From Candidatus Sulfotelmatobacter sp. (GTDB lineage: Bacteria > Vulcanimicrobiota > Vulcanimicrobiia > Vulcanimicrobiales > Vulcanimicrobiaceae), in the NCBI GenBank assembly GCA_035504415.1, contig DATJRY010000019.1, positions 62,001-126,000 on the forward strand: DNA of 64,000 nucleotides. The letters run 5' to 3'. The translations under genes were made by a program, and so were the position numbers. This document shows positions 45,392 through 54,502 of the stretch, in pieces. Numbering within the stretch: the stretch's first letter is position 1; each line of letters starts with the position of its first letter. The notes beneath the pieces were generated by a model. That model saw only the letters and a program-made list of their open reading frames with translations. It had not been told where the DNA came from and searched no databases.

Positions 45392-46323
45392 CCGCCGACC
45401 GCATCGCCGAACGGTTCGCCGAACGGGGCTACGTCGCCACCGACGCGGTCGCGACCGCGCTCGAGCTGGCGCTGGTGCTCGAAAAGCCGCTGCTGATCGA
45501 AGGGCCGGCCGGCGTCGGCAAGACCGAGAGCGCGAAGGTGCTCGCCGAGGTGCTCGGCACCGAGCTGATCCGGCTGCAATGCTACGAGGGGATCGATGCG
45601 GCCAGCGCGCTCTACGAGTGGAACTACCCCAAGCAGCTGCTGCGCATCCGGCTGACCGACGGAACGCACGAGTCGGCGCGCGAGCGCGAGGCGGAGATCT
45701 TCGCCCGCGACTTCTTGCTCGAACGCCCGCTCTTGCAGGCGATCACGCGCGAACGCGCGCCGGTGCTGCTGGTCGACGAGATCGACCGGGCCGACGAGGC
45801 GTTCGAGGCGTTCTTGCTCGAGCTGCTCGGCGAGTTCCAAGTCACCATCCCGGAGCTGGGCACGATTCGCGCGCGCGCCAAGCCGGCGGTGATCGTCACC
45901 TCGAACCGCACCCGCGAGCTGTCCGACGCGCTGCGCCGGCGCTGTCTGTACCTGTGGATCGACTATCCCAGCGCCGAGCACGAGCTGGCGATCTTGCGAG
46001 TTCGGCTGCCGGGCATCGACGAGCGGCTCGCCGAGCAGATCGTCGCGTTCGTCGGCTGGCTGCGCGAGCAGCCGTTCCAAAAAGTGCCGGGCGTCGCCGA
46101 GAGCCTGGACTGGGCGCTGGCGCTCACCAAGCTGCACCGCGACGCGCTCGACGAAGCGACGCTCGAACGCACGCTGGGCTGCGTGCTCAAGGTGCGCGAG
46201 GACTGGGAGCTGTTTCGCGCGCAGCAGGCCCGTTGGATGCCGCTGCTGCGGCCCGATGCCGTGCCGGTACCGGTCGCGAAATCCGACTACGGGATCGGCA
46301 GCGTGCGCGCGAACCGCGCGTGA
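45388..46323 (+). CDS. coxD: MoxR-family AAA+ ATPase, CoxD
   Basis: 311 residues. Walker A EGPAGVGKTESA, Walker B VLLVDEIDRAD, sensor VIVTSNRTRELSDALRRRC. The order after coxL and before the VWA gene is that of coxD, whose product in Oligotropha is needed to sulfurate the molybdenum. MoxR ATPases work with VWA proteins as metal-site chaperones. GTG start at 45388; four-base overlap with coxE. Confidence 0.9.
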   Translation: MTADRIAERFAERGYVATDAVATALELALVLEKPLLIEGPAGVGKTESAKVLAEVLGTELIRLQCYEGIDAASALYEWNYPKQLLRIRLTDGTHESAREREAEIFARDFLLERPLLQAITRERAPVLLVDEIDRADEAFEAFLLELLGEFQVTIPELGTIRARAKPAVIVTSNRTRELSDALRRRCLYLWIDYPSAEHELAILRVRLPGIDERLAEQIVAFVGWLREQPFQKVPGVAESLDWALALTKLHRDALDEATLERTLGCVLKVREDWELFRAQQARWMPLLRPDAVPVPVAKSDYGIGSVRANRA

Positions 46324-47441
46324 GCGCTCCCGCCGCGCTCAGCCGCGCCGTCGCCGAGTTCACCGCGCTGCTGCGCGGCGAGTACGGATTCGCCGTCGGG
46401 CAACTGGAGACGCACGAGGCGCTGCGCGCCGCGGAGCTGCTCGGGATCGGCGACGAGGTGCGCTTGCGGCACGCGTGGCGGCTGGTCTACAGCACGACGC
46501 GCGACGAGGCGGCGCGCTTCGACGAGGCGTTCGCCGCGTTCTTCCACGCGCCGCGCGGCGTGCGCCAACCGGCGCCGCGCGCGCGCCGGCCGCGCTCGCA
46601 GCCCGGCGAGAGCCGTGAGGGACGGCGGCAAACCGACGAAGGCGGTGACGCGGCCACCCGCTGGACCGAGCTGCGCGCGCGCTTCAGCCCGGGGATCGGA
46701 CGCACGCCGCCGCCACGTCTGGACGCCGAGGGGATCGAGCGGATGTTGACGGTCGCTGAACGGCTCGTCGCTCGAGCGCGGCTGGTGCAAGCACGCCGCT
46801 GGCGCGCGGACCCGCGCGGGCCGCGCGTCGACGTGCGGCGGACCGTGCGCGCCAGCCTCGCGACCGGTGGCGAACCGCTCGCGCTGCGGCGCGCGGCGCA
46901 CCCGTTGCGGCAGGCGCGCTTCGTCGTGCTGATCGACGGCAGCCGCTCGATGGCCGCGTACGCCGCGCCGATGCTGCGCTTCGCGCACGCGCTGGCGCGC
47001 CGTACCCGTCGCGCGCACGCGTTCGTGTTCTCGACCGCGCTGCGCGAGATCACCGAGCTGCTGCGCGACCCGCACCTGCCGCAGACCGGTTTGCCGATGT
47101 TGGACGACGCGTGGGGCGGCGGCACGCGCATCGGCGCGAACCTCGCCGCGTTCGCGCGCGGTCCGCACGCGCGCCGCGTGCGCGCCGACACCGTCGTGCT
47201 GATCTTCAGCGACGGGCTCGACGTCGGCAACCTCGACGCGCTCGAACGCGCGCTGCGCGCGCTGCGCGGGCGTGCGGCCGCCGTGCTGTGGCTCAACCCG
47301 CACGCCGGCGCGCCGGGCTTCGAGCCGGCTGCCGGCGGAATGCGCCGCGCGCTGCCGTACGTCGACGCGCTGCTGCCGGCGGCGAGCGACGCGGACTTCG
47401 CGGCCCTCCCGGCGGCCGTGGGGAAGCTGCTCTCGGCTTGA
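46320..47441 (+). CDS. coxE: VWA-domain protein CoxE
   Basis: 373 residues. N-terminal helical part with an Arg/Pro-rich linker (about residues 78-110), then a von Willebrand A domain with the MIDAS motif VVLIDGSRSM, TGLPMLDDAWGGGTRIGANL and VVLIFSDGLDVGN. CoxE-type proteins act with the CoxD ATPase in maturing the copper site of CO dehydrogenase. GTG start inside the coxD stop. It ends 7 bases from the convergent pcaB gene, with no terminator visible between them. Confidence 0.9.
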   Translation: MSAPAALSRAVAEFTALLRGEYGFAVGQLETHEALRAAELLGIGDEVRLRHAWRLVYSTTRDEAARFDEAFAAFFHAPRGVRQPAPRARRPRSQPGESREGRRQTDEGGDAATRWTELRARFSPGIGRTPPPRLDAEGIERMLTVAERLVARARLVQARRWRADPRGPRVDVRRTVRASLATGGEPLALRRAAHPLRQARFVVLIDGSRSMAAYAAPMLRFAHALARRTRRAHAFVFSTALREITELLRDPHLPQTGLPMLDDAWGGGTRIGANLAAFARGPHARRVRADTVVLIFSDGLDVGNLDALERALRALRGRAAAVLWLNPHAGAPGFEPAAGGMRRALPYVDALLPAASDADFAALPAAVGKLLSA

Positions 47442-47448
47442 CGGGCGG

Positions 47449-48783
47449 TTACGGTCGCGAGCGCGTCACCCGGTCCACGACGGCGCCGGCTTCGCCGAGA
47501 TAGCCGGCCGGATCCAACAGCCGCTCCAACGATGCGCGATCGAGGACGGCGGCGATCGTCGCGTCGGCGGCGAGCGCGTCGAGAAACGCGACCTGCTCGT
47601 CGAGCGCGCGGGCGGCGGCCGCCTCGACCGCCGTGTGCGCCGGGCCGGCGCCGATCTTCTCGGCGAGCGCCATGGCGACGGCTTCGCTCACGATGAGGCC
47701 GCCGGTAAGATCCAGGTTGCGCCGCATGCGCGCGGTGTCGACCGTCATGCCCTCGGTCAGCGCGCGCGCTTGCGCGAAAGCCGCCGACGCGAGCACGACC
47801 AGCTCCGGCAGCGCGATCTCCTCGCTCTGCCAGGGACCGGTCGAGCGCTGGTGGTCGCCCGGCATGGCGGCGAGAAGCGTCGGCAAGAGCGCGTCGACGC
47901 CGCGCGCCGCCGCCAGCACGTACTCGCACGCGATCGGGTTGCGTTTGTGGGGCATCGCGCTCGATCCGCCGCGGCCGGGCGCTTGGGGCTCGAAGACCTC
48001 GGCGACCTCCGTTTGCATCAGCAGCATGACGTCGGTCGCGATCGTCGCGAGGCTGCCGCACACCAGCGCGATCGCGGCGGCGAGGTCGACGATGCGGCTG
48101 CGGTCGACGTGCCACGGCGCGTCGGGCGCCGCCAGGTCGAGCTCGCGCGCCAGCGCCAGCGTCACGTCGCGGCCGCGCGTGCCCAGCGATGCCAGGGTGC
48201 CGACCGCGCCGCCGAACTGCACGACCCGCGCGCGCTCGGCTGCGGCGCGCAGTCGTTCGCGGCCGGAGAGCAGCGGCGCGAGCCAGGTCGCGCAGACGTA
48301 GCCGAACGTCACCGGCAGCGCGTGCTGGAGGTGCGTGCGCCCCACCATCAGGTCGTCGCGATGCGTCTGCGCGCGCGCGGTGAGCGCCGCGACGACGGCG
48401 CTCAGGTCGGCCTCCAGCAGCGTGACGGCGTCGCGCAGCTGCAGCACGGTCGCGGTGTCGAGCACGTCCTGCGTCGTCGCGCCCCAGTGGACGTATCCGC
48501 CCGCGTCCGTGCCCGTCAGCGCGGCGAGCTGCTTCGTCAGCGGGACGACCGGATAGCCGACGTTCTGCGCCGACGCCGCCAGCGCCGTCAGGTCGATGCG
48601 TTCCGGATCGGCGGCCGCCGCGATCGCGTCCGCCGCCGCGCCGGGAATGACCCCGGCCGCGCCCTCCGCGCGCGCCAAGGCGACCTCGAACGCGAGCATC
48701 TTCGCGACGCGGTTGCGCGCCGAAAAGATCGCGCGCATCGCCGCCGTCCCGTAGAGCTCGCCGAAGAGCTCGTCTTGGCGCAC
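47449..48783 (-). CDS. pcaB: 3-carboxy-cis,cis-muconate cycloisomerase
   Basis: 444 residues of the fumarase/aspartase superfamily: QNVGYPVVPLTKQL, HWGATTQDVLDTA, MVGRTHLQHALPVTFGY and the family signature GSSAMPHKRNP. It cyclises 3-carboxymuconate, the product of protocatechuate 3,4-dioxygenase. The GTG at 48783 lies 5 bases after the pcaG stop. Last gene of the pca operon. Confidence 0.92.
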   Translation of the reverse strand: MRQDELFGELYGTAAMRAIFSARNRVAKMLAFEVALARAEGAAGVIPGAAADAIAAAADPERIDLTALAASAQNVGYPVVPLTKQLAALTGTDAGGYVHWGATTQDVLDTATVLQLRDAVTLLEADLSAVVAALTARAQTHRDDLMVGRTHLQHALPVTFGYVCATWLAPLLSGRERLRAAAERARVVQFGGAVGTLASLGTRGRDVTLALARELDLAAPDAPWHVDRSRIVDLAAAIALVCGSLATIATDVMLLMQTEVAEVFEPQAPGRGGSSAMPHKRNPIACEYVLAAARGVDALLPTLLAAMPGDHQRSTGPWQSEEIALPELVVLASAAFAQARALTEGMTVDTARMRRNLDLTGGLIVSEAVAMALAEKIGAGPAHTAVEAAAARALDEQVAFLDALAADATIAAVLDRASLERLLDPAGYLGEAGAVVDRVTRSRP

Positions 48784-48788
48784 GCGGA

Positions 48789-49367
48789 TCAGACCGCGAG
48801 GAAGGCCGTCTCGCCCTCGCCTTGCAGCACGACGTCGAAGCGATACGTCGCCACGCCGCCGGCATCGGCGACGCGCTCGGCGATCAGCGTCGCGCGCACG
48901 CTCTCGTCGGCGATCGAGCGCAGCAGCGGGTCCGCCGCGTTGGCCTCGGCCAGGTCGCTGAAGTAGACGCGCGTCGTCAGCCGCTTGAGCAAACCGCGCG
49001 CGAACACCGAGAGGTTGACGTGCGGCGCTTGCTGCACCGCGCCCTCGCCCGGCAACGCGCCGGGCAGCACGGTGCGGAACGCGAAGCTTCCGTCGGGGCT
49101 CGTGCAGCAGCGGCCGAAGCCGCGGAAGTGCGGATCGCGCGCGCCGTTGCGATCGTCCTGCGGATCCGGATAGAAGCCGTTCGCATCGGCTTGCCACACC
49201 TCGAGCACGCCGTCCGGAACGATCTCGTGGTCGCCGTCGTAGAGGGTGCCCTCGATGCGGATCGGCGTCCCCGCCGCGCCTTCGCGCGTGAGGTCGGCCC
49301 AGGTCGGATGGTTGAGGCCTTCGCGGAAGAACGGCCCGACGGTCTGCGAGCTGGTGGGAATCGGCAC
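48789..49367 (-). CDS. pcaG: Protocatechuate 3,4-dioxygenase alpha subunit
   Basis: 192 residues: TSSQTVGPFFREGL, IRIEGTLYDGDHEIVPDGVLEVWQADANG, HVNLSVFARGLLKRLTTRVYF and VLQGEGETAFL. PcaG pairs with PcaH to form the iron enzyme that opens protocatechuate between the hydroxyls. The GTG at 49367 overlaps the last base of the pcaH stop. Confidence 0.92.
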   Translation of the reverse strand: MPIPTSSQTVGPFFREGLNHPTWADLTREGAAGTPIRIEGTLYDGDHEIVPDGVLEVWQADANGFYPDPQDDRNGARDPHFRGFGRCCTSPDGSFAFRTVLPGALPGEGAVQQAPHVNLSVFARGLLKRLTTRVYFSDLAEANAADPLLRSIADESVRATLIAERVADAGGVATYRFDVVLQGEGETAFLAV

Positions 49368-50086
49368 TACCGGTTCTCCATCGGCGTCTCGTCGCGCCCG
49401 CGCATCACGATGTCCCACCGATAGCCCATCGAGTACTCGGCTTGGCTGAGATCGGGGACGTAGGTCGAGATCATCCGTTCGCGTGCCGCTTGATCGGCCA
49501 CGCTGTGGTAGACCGGATCCCATGCCATCAGCGGATCGCCCGGGAAGTACATCTGGGTGATGAGGCGCGAGGCGAAGCCGGCGCCGAACACCGAGAAGTG
49601 GATGTGCGCGGCACGCCACGCGTTGTAGGTGTTGCGCCAAGGATATGCGCCCGGCCGAATCGTCATGAACCGCCAGCGACCCTCGTCGTCGGTGTAGGTG
49701 TGACCGACCCCGGTGAAGTTCGGATCGAGCGGCGCGTCGTGCTGATCTTCGCTGTGGTGGTAGCGGCCGGCGGCGTTGGCCTGCCAGAACTCGATCAGCG
49801 TGTTGCGCAGCGGACGGCCGTCCTCGTCGAGGACGCGGCCCTCGACGGTGATGCGCTGCCCCATCGCCTCCGGAGCGCCTTCGCGCACGCGCGTCAGGTC
49901 GACGAGCGGCGCGCCGGGCCACTGCTCGGCGAACGAGGGACCGGTGATCTCCGAGAGCGTGTGGGGAACGGCGATCAGCTCCCGCTTCGGATGCCGTTTG
50001 ATCGTGCTCGTGTAGTCCGGCCAGTCGTACGGCGGCTGCGTTCCCGGCGGTTCGGGGGCGAACCGCCGGCGTGCGGGTGCGATCAC
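49367..50086 (-). CDS. pcaH: Protocatechuate 3,4-dioxygenase beta subunit
   Basis: 239 residues. All four Fe(III) ligands can be seen: Tyr in AAGRYHHSED, Tyr in RPGAYPWRN, and the two His in AAHIHFSVFG. VEGRVLDEDGRPLRNTLIEFWQAN and TQMYFPGDPL are typical. The GTG start has AAGGAG 8 bases upstream and overlaps the pcaC stop (GTGA). It provides the catalytic site of the 3,4-dioxygenase. Confidence 0.95.
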   Translation of the reverse strand: MIAPARRRFAPEPPGTQPPYDWPDYTSTIKRHPKRELIAVPHTLSEITGPSFAEQWPGAPLVDLTRVREGAPEAMGQRITVEGRVLDEDGRPLRNTLIEFWQANAAGRYHHSEDQHDAPLDPNFTGVGHTYTDDEGRWRFMTIRPGAYPWRNTYNAWRAAHIHFSVFGAGFASRLITQMYFPGDPLMAWDPVYHSVADQAARERMISTYVPDLSQAEYSMGYRWDIVMRGRDETPMENR

Positions 50087-50475
50087 GAGGGATTCTCCTT
50101 GTCCATTTCGGCGTAGACCTCGGCGGCGTGGTGGAACGCCGAGTTGGCGGCGGGGAAGCCGGCGTAGACCGCGACCTGCATCAGCGTCTCCTTGACCTGC
50201 TCCTTGGTCGCGCCGGTGTTGCGCGTGGCCCGCAAATGCAGGCGGAACTCTTCCCAACGCCCGAGCGCGGCGGTCATCGCCAGCACCAGCAGGCTGCGCA
50301 CCGGGCGGTCGAGTCCGGGTCGCGTCCAGATGTCGGCCCACGCATGCTCGGTGACCAGCGTCTGGTAGTCGCGGTTGAAGTCGGTGGCGTTTTGCAGCGA
50401 ACGGTCGACGTGCGTCGTGCCGAGCACCTCGCGCCGGACTTCGAGACCGCGCTCGAACTTGTCGCTCGTGCTCAA
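50083..50475 (-). CDS. pcaC: 4-carboxymuconolactone decarboxylase
   Basis: 130 residues, AhpD-like/CMD family: RREVLGTTHVDRSL, DIWTRPGLDRPVRSLLVLAMTAALGRWEEFRLHLRATRNTGATKEQVKETLMQVAVYAGFPAANSAF. It decarboxylates 4-carboxymuconolactone to the 3-oxoadipate enol-lactone. The TTG start overlaps the pcaD stop by three bases; no ATG or GTG gives the expected length. It is a separate gene here, not a PcaL-type fusion with PcaD. Confidence 0.93.
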   Translation of the reverse strand: MSTSDKFERGLEVRREVLGTTHVDRSLQNATDFNRDYQTLVTEHAWADIWTRPGLDRPVRSLLVLAMTAALGRWEEFRLHLRATRNTGATKEQVKETLMQVAVYAGFPAANSAFHHAAEVYAEMDKENPS

Positions 50476-51287
50476 CGCGCGGCCTCCACCGCGCGCGTCG
50501 GCTCGGCGAGGAAGGCGTTGAGCAGCCGGTTGACCCGATCGGGCTGCTCGACGTTGAGCAAGTGACCGGCGTCGTCCACCACCACGAACTGCGAGCTGGC
50601 GATCGCGGCGTGCAGCGTCTGGCCGCGTTCGACGGGTGCGGCTTGGTCCTGCGCGCCCGAGATGATCAGCGTCGGCGTCGTGATACGCGCGTCGTCGGCG
50701 CGCAGGTCGGCGTCGCGCACGGTCTTGCAGCCGTCGATATACCCGGGCTGCGGCGTGCGCACGAGCATGTTGCGGAAGCCGGCGATCGTGTCGGCGCGGT
50801 CGCGGTGGGTCGAGGGGGCGAACCAGCGCTGCATCGTGCCGTCGGCGATCGCTTCGATGCCGCCCGCCTCGACGCTGGCGATGCGCGCGTTCCAGATCTC
50901 CGGCGTGCTGAGCTGGTTGCCGGTCGCGCACAGGACGAGCGCTTCGAGGCGCTCCGGGTGCGTCGCGGCCAGCCGTTGGCCGATCATGCCGCCGATCGAC
51001 AGCCCGACGTAACGGACGCGACCGATGCTCAGCGCTTCGAGCAGCTCGACGACGTCCTGCGTGACCGCGTCGATCGTCGGCCGCGGCGTGCCGGGCGTGA
51101 TCGAGGTGAGGCCGTGCCCGCGCATGTCCAGCCGCAGGACCCGATAGCGGTCGCAGAGTGCGCCGACGTTGTCGTCCCACAGGTCGTACGACGTGCCCAG
51201 CGAGTTGCCGAACACGATGACCGGCGCGTCGGCCGGCCCGGTGAGATCGTAGTGAACGACTAGATCGTCGACTCGAACGAAGGGCAT
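50472..51287 (-). CDS. pcaD: 3-oxoadipate enol-lactonase
   Basis: 271 residues, alpha/beta hydrolase. Oxyanion region FGNSLGTSYDLW, nucleophile Ser97 in GLSIGG, acid in SGAQDQAAP, His in DDAGHLLNVE. It hydrolyses the enol-lactone to 3-oxoadipate. The ATG at 51287 lies 28 bases inside the end of the GntR gene in another frame, so the two are tightly coupled. Confidence 0.92.
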   Translation of the reverse strand: MPFVRVDDLVVHYDLTGPADAPVIVFGNSLGTSYDLWDDNVGALCDRYRVLRLDMRGHGLTSITPGTPRPTIDAVTQDVVELLEALSIGRVRYVGLSIGGMIGQRLAATHPERLEALVLCATGNQLSTPEIWNARIASVEAGGIEAIADGTMQRWFAPSTHRDRADTIAGFRNMLVRTPQPGYIDGCKTVRDADLRADDARITTPTLIISGAQDQAAPVERGQTLHAAIASSQFVVVDDAGHLLNVEQPDRVNRLLNAFLAEPTRAVEAAR

Positions 51288-51991
51288 CCGTCGGGCTCCT
51301 CTCCTCGTAGCCAGTGGTCGGTCGCGTTGCGGACGTGTTCGCGGGCCAGCCGCTCGGCGGCCGCGGCGTCGCCGGAACGGATCGCGTCGAGGATGCGCGT
51401 GTGCTCGCTCGCGGAGACCGACAGGCGCCGTCCCTGATCTTGCATGCGCATGTAGACGACCTCGGACGACATGCGCACCAGCGGGATGAAGCCCTGCAGC
51501 CGCAGATGTCCCGTCGCCTCGACGATCTTGGTGTGGAAATCGGCGTTCGCGACCAGGTAGCTGTGCTTGTCGCGCGGCGCGATCGCCCGCATCTGCTTGG
51601 CCAGCGCCTGCAGCTCGCGGTCGACCGCGGGCGGGAGGCCGCGCTCGGCGGCCAGCCGGGCCGCGAGCCCGTCGACCATCTCGCGCACGTCCATGATCTC
51701 GCGCGCGTCGCGGTCGTCGAGCGCGACCACCGAGGCGGCGCCGCTGGCGGCGATGGTGACGAAGCCCTCTTGCTCGAGCGCCAGCAGCGCTTCGCGCAGC
51801 GGCGTCCGGCTGACGCTGAGTTGGCGAGCGAGGTGCTCTTGGCGCAGCACGGTCCCGGGCGCCAGCTTGCCTTCGAGGATCAGGCGGCGCAGTTGGTCGA
51901 CGATCCCCTCCTTCATGCGCGGCGCGCGGCTGACGGCGATCGGCGTGACGACGTCGAGCGTGCGATCGTCGTCGCTGGTCAGACGTTTCAC
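51260..51991 (-). CDS. GntR-family regulator (FCD type) of the pca operon
   Basis: 243 residues: winged helix (about 25-90; ILEGKLAPGTVLRQEHLARQLSVSRTPLREALLAL) and FCD domain (EIMDVREMVDGLAARLAA, ANADFHTKIVEATGH, EHTRILDAI) with metal-binding histidines. It likely represses the acyl-CoA ligase/pca transcript and is released by a pathway acid. The GTG at 51991 overlaps the ligase stop. An FCD regulator is unlike the IclR- or LysR-type regulators usual for pca genes. Confidence 0.88.
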   Translation of the reverse strand: MKRLTSDDDRTLDVVTPIAVSRAPRMKEGIVDQLRRLILEGKLAPGTVLRQEHLARQLSVSRTPLREALLALEQEGFVTIAASGAASVVALDDRDAREIMDVREMVDGLAARLAAERGLPPAVDRELQALAKQMRAIAPRDKHSYLVANADFHTKIVEATGHLRLQGFIPLVRMSSEVVYMRMQDQGRRLSVSASEHTRILDAIRSGDAAAAERLAREHVRNATDHWLRGEEPDGCPSFESTI

Positions 51992-53541
51992 GTCGGTGCT
52001 CCTTGGGCGAGCAACGGCAAGATCTCGGCCCGCAGACGGTCTTTCGCCACCCGCATCGTCGGGGTGAGCGGGAACGCGTCGCGAAACACGACGCGCAGCG
52101 GAACTTTGAAGGGCGCCAGCCGCTCGGCGCACCAGGCGCGCAACGTCTCCTCGTCGGCCGTGCCGTCGGGCTCGAGGATCACGCAGGCCACGACGTCCTC
52201 CTCCGAGAGACTCGAGGGCACGCCGATCACGGCGGCTTCGCGCACCGCCGGGTGCAGCTCCAACACGTCTTCGACCTCCCGCGGTGCGATGTTTTCGCCG
52301 CGGCGGCGGATCATCTCCTTATAGCGGCCGACCAGGATGACGTCGCCGTCCGGGTCGACGAAACCGGCATCCCCGGTGTGCAGCCAGCCGTCGGCCAGCG
52401 TGCGGGCGCTGATCTCGGGAGCGTTCCAATAGCCCGGCGTCATGGCGGGATTGCGGAACTGCAGCTCGCCGACCTCGCCGTTGCGCGCGACGGCTCCGGC
52501 GGGCGTCACGATGCGCAGCTCGTTCTCGATCACGCCGGTGGGATGCTGCCGCGCGCGGCCGATGCTGCCGGCTTTGTCGCGCGACGTCGCGCTCTCGATC
52601 GTGCCGAAAGTCGTCTCCGACATCCCGAAGCCGGTCACGATGCGCACGCCGAAGCGCGCCTCGAAGGCGCGGTTGGCCGGCGGCTCCAGCGCGGGCGCGG
52701 CGTAGATCGTGCGCAGCGAGCCCGGCACGAACAGATCGTCCGGCTGTTTGGCGAGGATCGCGAGCATGGCGCCGATCAGGTTGACCTCGGTGACGTCGAG
52801 CTCGGCCGCGTCACGCCAGAACGTCGAGGCGCGGAACTTCTCGCCGACGTGCATCGGGTAGCCGCTGGCGAGCGCCGTCATCAGCGAATACGCCTCGGCG
52901 TTGATGTGGAAGAAGGGCAGCACGCACCACAGGCGCTGTGGGCCTTCCAGGCGCAGCCACGTCGGCATCGACTGACCGGCGCCGGCGTACGCGAGGTGGC
53001 GAACCTGCGCGCCCTTCGGACGGCTGGTCGTGCCCGACGTATAGACGATGGCCGCGACGTCGTCGGGCGAGACTGCGGCCGGGGCGATCGGATCGGCTCC
53101 CGCGCCGATGAGCCCCAGCCCGAGCGCGGCGTCCAGACCCGCCAGCGGGATCGTCGTGCCGAGCGCGCCACCGCCGTAGCCGAGAGCGTCGTCGCCCGCG
53201 GCGAGCAGCACCATCGACGGGCGCAGATCGTCGAGCAGATACGCGAACTCGGGCTCGGTGAGGGCGGGATTGGTGGCCGCCGGGATCGCCCCGGCGTGGA
53301 TGGCGCCCAGCCACGCTTCGATGGTCGCGATCGTGTTGGCGCCGCGAATCAGGATGCGCTGGCCCGGGACGACGCCGTGGTTGCGCAACCAGCCGGCGAT
53401 GCGCGCGGTCCGGTCCGCCGTTTGCGCGAACGTACGCGCGTCGGCGGCGGTGCTCAGGAACGGCGCGGACCCGAACCGCTCGGCGGCCGCCGCCACGAGT
53501 CCGGAAACCGTGAGCGGGGCATTTTGTATCCTGGAATCCAA
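51988..53541 (-). CDS. Acyl-/aryl-CoA ligase (AMP-forming)
   Basis: 517 residues of the ANL superfamily: P-loop VYTSGTTSRPKGAQ, GFGMSETTFG, GWLHTGDAGFVDPDGDVILVGRYKEMIRRRGENIAPREVE and the C-terminal catalytic Lys region TPTMRVAKDRLR (Lys in a slightly altered motif). It activates a carboxylate with ATP and CoA. First gene of the pca transcript. Candidate substrates are an aromatic acid feeding the pathway or 3-oxoadipate, since no CoA-transferase genes (pcaIJ) are present. TTG start at 53541, within a palindrome. Confidence 0.85.
   Translation of the reverse strand: MDSRIQNAPLTVSGLVAAAAERFGSAPFLSTAADARTFAQTADRTARIAGWLRNHGVVPGQRILIRGANTIATIEAWLGAIHAGAIPAATNPALTEPEFAYLLDDLRPSMVLLAAGDDALGYGGGALGTTIPLAGLDAALGLGLIGAGADPIAPAAVSPDDVAAIVYTSGTTSRPKGAQVRHLAYAGAGQSMPTWLRLEGPQRLWCVLPFFHINAEAYSLMTALASGYPMHVGEKFRASTFWRDAAELDVTEVNLIGAMLAILAKQPDDLFVPGSLRTIYAAPALEPPANRAFEARFGVRIVTGFGMSETTFGTIESATSRDKAGSIGRARQHPTGVIENELRIVTPAGAVARNGEVGELQFRNPAMTPGYWNAPEISARTLADGWLHTGDAGFVDPDGDVILVGRYKEMIRRRGENIAPREVEDVLELHPAVREAAVIGVPSSLSEEDVVACVILEPDGTADEETLRAWCAERLAPFKVPLRVVFRDAFPLTPTMRVAKDRLRAEILPLLAQGAPT
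53524..53541. promoter_or_regulatory. Imperfect palindrome at the ligase start, candidate GntR operator
   Basis: TTGTATCCTGGAATCCAA is an 18-base imperfect palindrome (pattern TTGnATnCnnGnATnCAA) exactly covering the TTG start of the ligase gene. A repressor bound here would block the ligase-gntR-pca transcript. Position and symmetry are the only support. Confidence 0.35.
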
Positions 53542-53640
53542 GATGCCCTCGGGTTCGGCAGGGCCAGGAAGTTGACCCTCTCAACGGACGAATGCGCGGC
53601 GCCGAGGGGAAAGCCCTTGGCCCGGCGCACGGAGCCGGCG

Positions 53641-54363
53641 ATGCGAACCGTGCTGGTCGCGGGCGCCGCGGGCGGGGTCGGCGAGGGGATCGTCCGACAA
53701 GTGCTGTTGCGCTGCCCCGAGCTGGTGCTGATCGCGACGTCGCGCTCGCAAGCGCGGCTGGACGCGCTGCGCGAGCGACTGGGGCCGGTCGACCTCACGC
53801 GGCTGCGCACGCTCGTCGGCGACGTCGCCACCGCGCAGCGCGCCGAGGCGCTTGACGCACAGATCGCGCACGAGTTCGGCCCGCTCGACGTCGCGATCGC
53901 CTCGCTCGGCGGCTGGTGGGAAGGCGGGCCGTTCTTGGACGTCGATCCGCCGACGTGGGACGCGGTGATGCACGAGATGCTCGGCACGCACGTCCACTTC
54001 GCGCAGACGTTCGTGCCGCGCTTGGCACGGCGCCCGGGCAGCATGTATCTCGGCATCGGCGGCGGCGCCGCGATCACGCCGGTGCCGAATGCCGGCCTCG
54101 TCTCGATCGCCGGCGCGGCGCAGGCGATGCTCACCCGCGTGCTGGCGGCCGAGATGACGGACGTGCGGATCGTCGAGCTGATCGCGAACGGCCCGGTGCG
54201 CACCTACGAGTCTCCGCCCGACGCACCGGCGGATTGGATCAGCGCCGACGACGTCGGCGCCGTCGTGGCCGCGCTCGTCGCGGGGGACACACCGAGCTGG
54301 CCCGCGCTGCGCAAGCGGGGCCCGCTCGTGATTATGGATCCCCTCGCAGATCGTCGCCGATGA
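53641..54363 (+). CDS. SDR-fold protein lacking the catalytic Tyr/Lys
   Basis: 240 residues. The nucleotide-binding glycines are present (VLVAGAAGGVGEG) and so is the Asp in VGDVAT, but where SDRs have YxxxK this protein has VSIAG before the helix AAQAMLTRVLAAEM, and NAG is replaced by SLG. It therefore may bind NAD(P) without normal reductase activity. ATG at 53641; divergent from the ligase gene by about 100 bases. Function unknown. Confidence 0.75.
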   Translation: MRTVLVAGAAGGVGEGIVRQVLLRCPELVLIATSRSQARLDALRERLGPVDLTRLRTLVGDVATAQRAEALDAQIAHEFGPLDVAIASLGGWWEGGPFLDVDPPTWDAVMHEMLGTHVHFAQTFVPRLARRPGSMYLGIGGGAAITPVPNAGLVSIAGAAQAMLTRVLAAEMTDVRIVELIANGPVRTYESPPDAPADWISADDVGAVVAALVAGDTPSWPALRKRGPLVIMDPLADRRR

Positions 54364-54502
54364 CGGCGACGGTGGTGCGCCCGCGGAATCCGCACCGTTC
54401 CGCTCGCCGTATCGCTCTGCGGTCGACCGGACATTCGGCGTGGCGGAAGCGCCCCGACATGGGTATCTCTCACCGAGACGGCAGCTCGCCGGAGGAGGAT
54501 CC

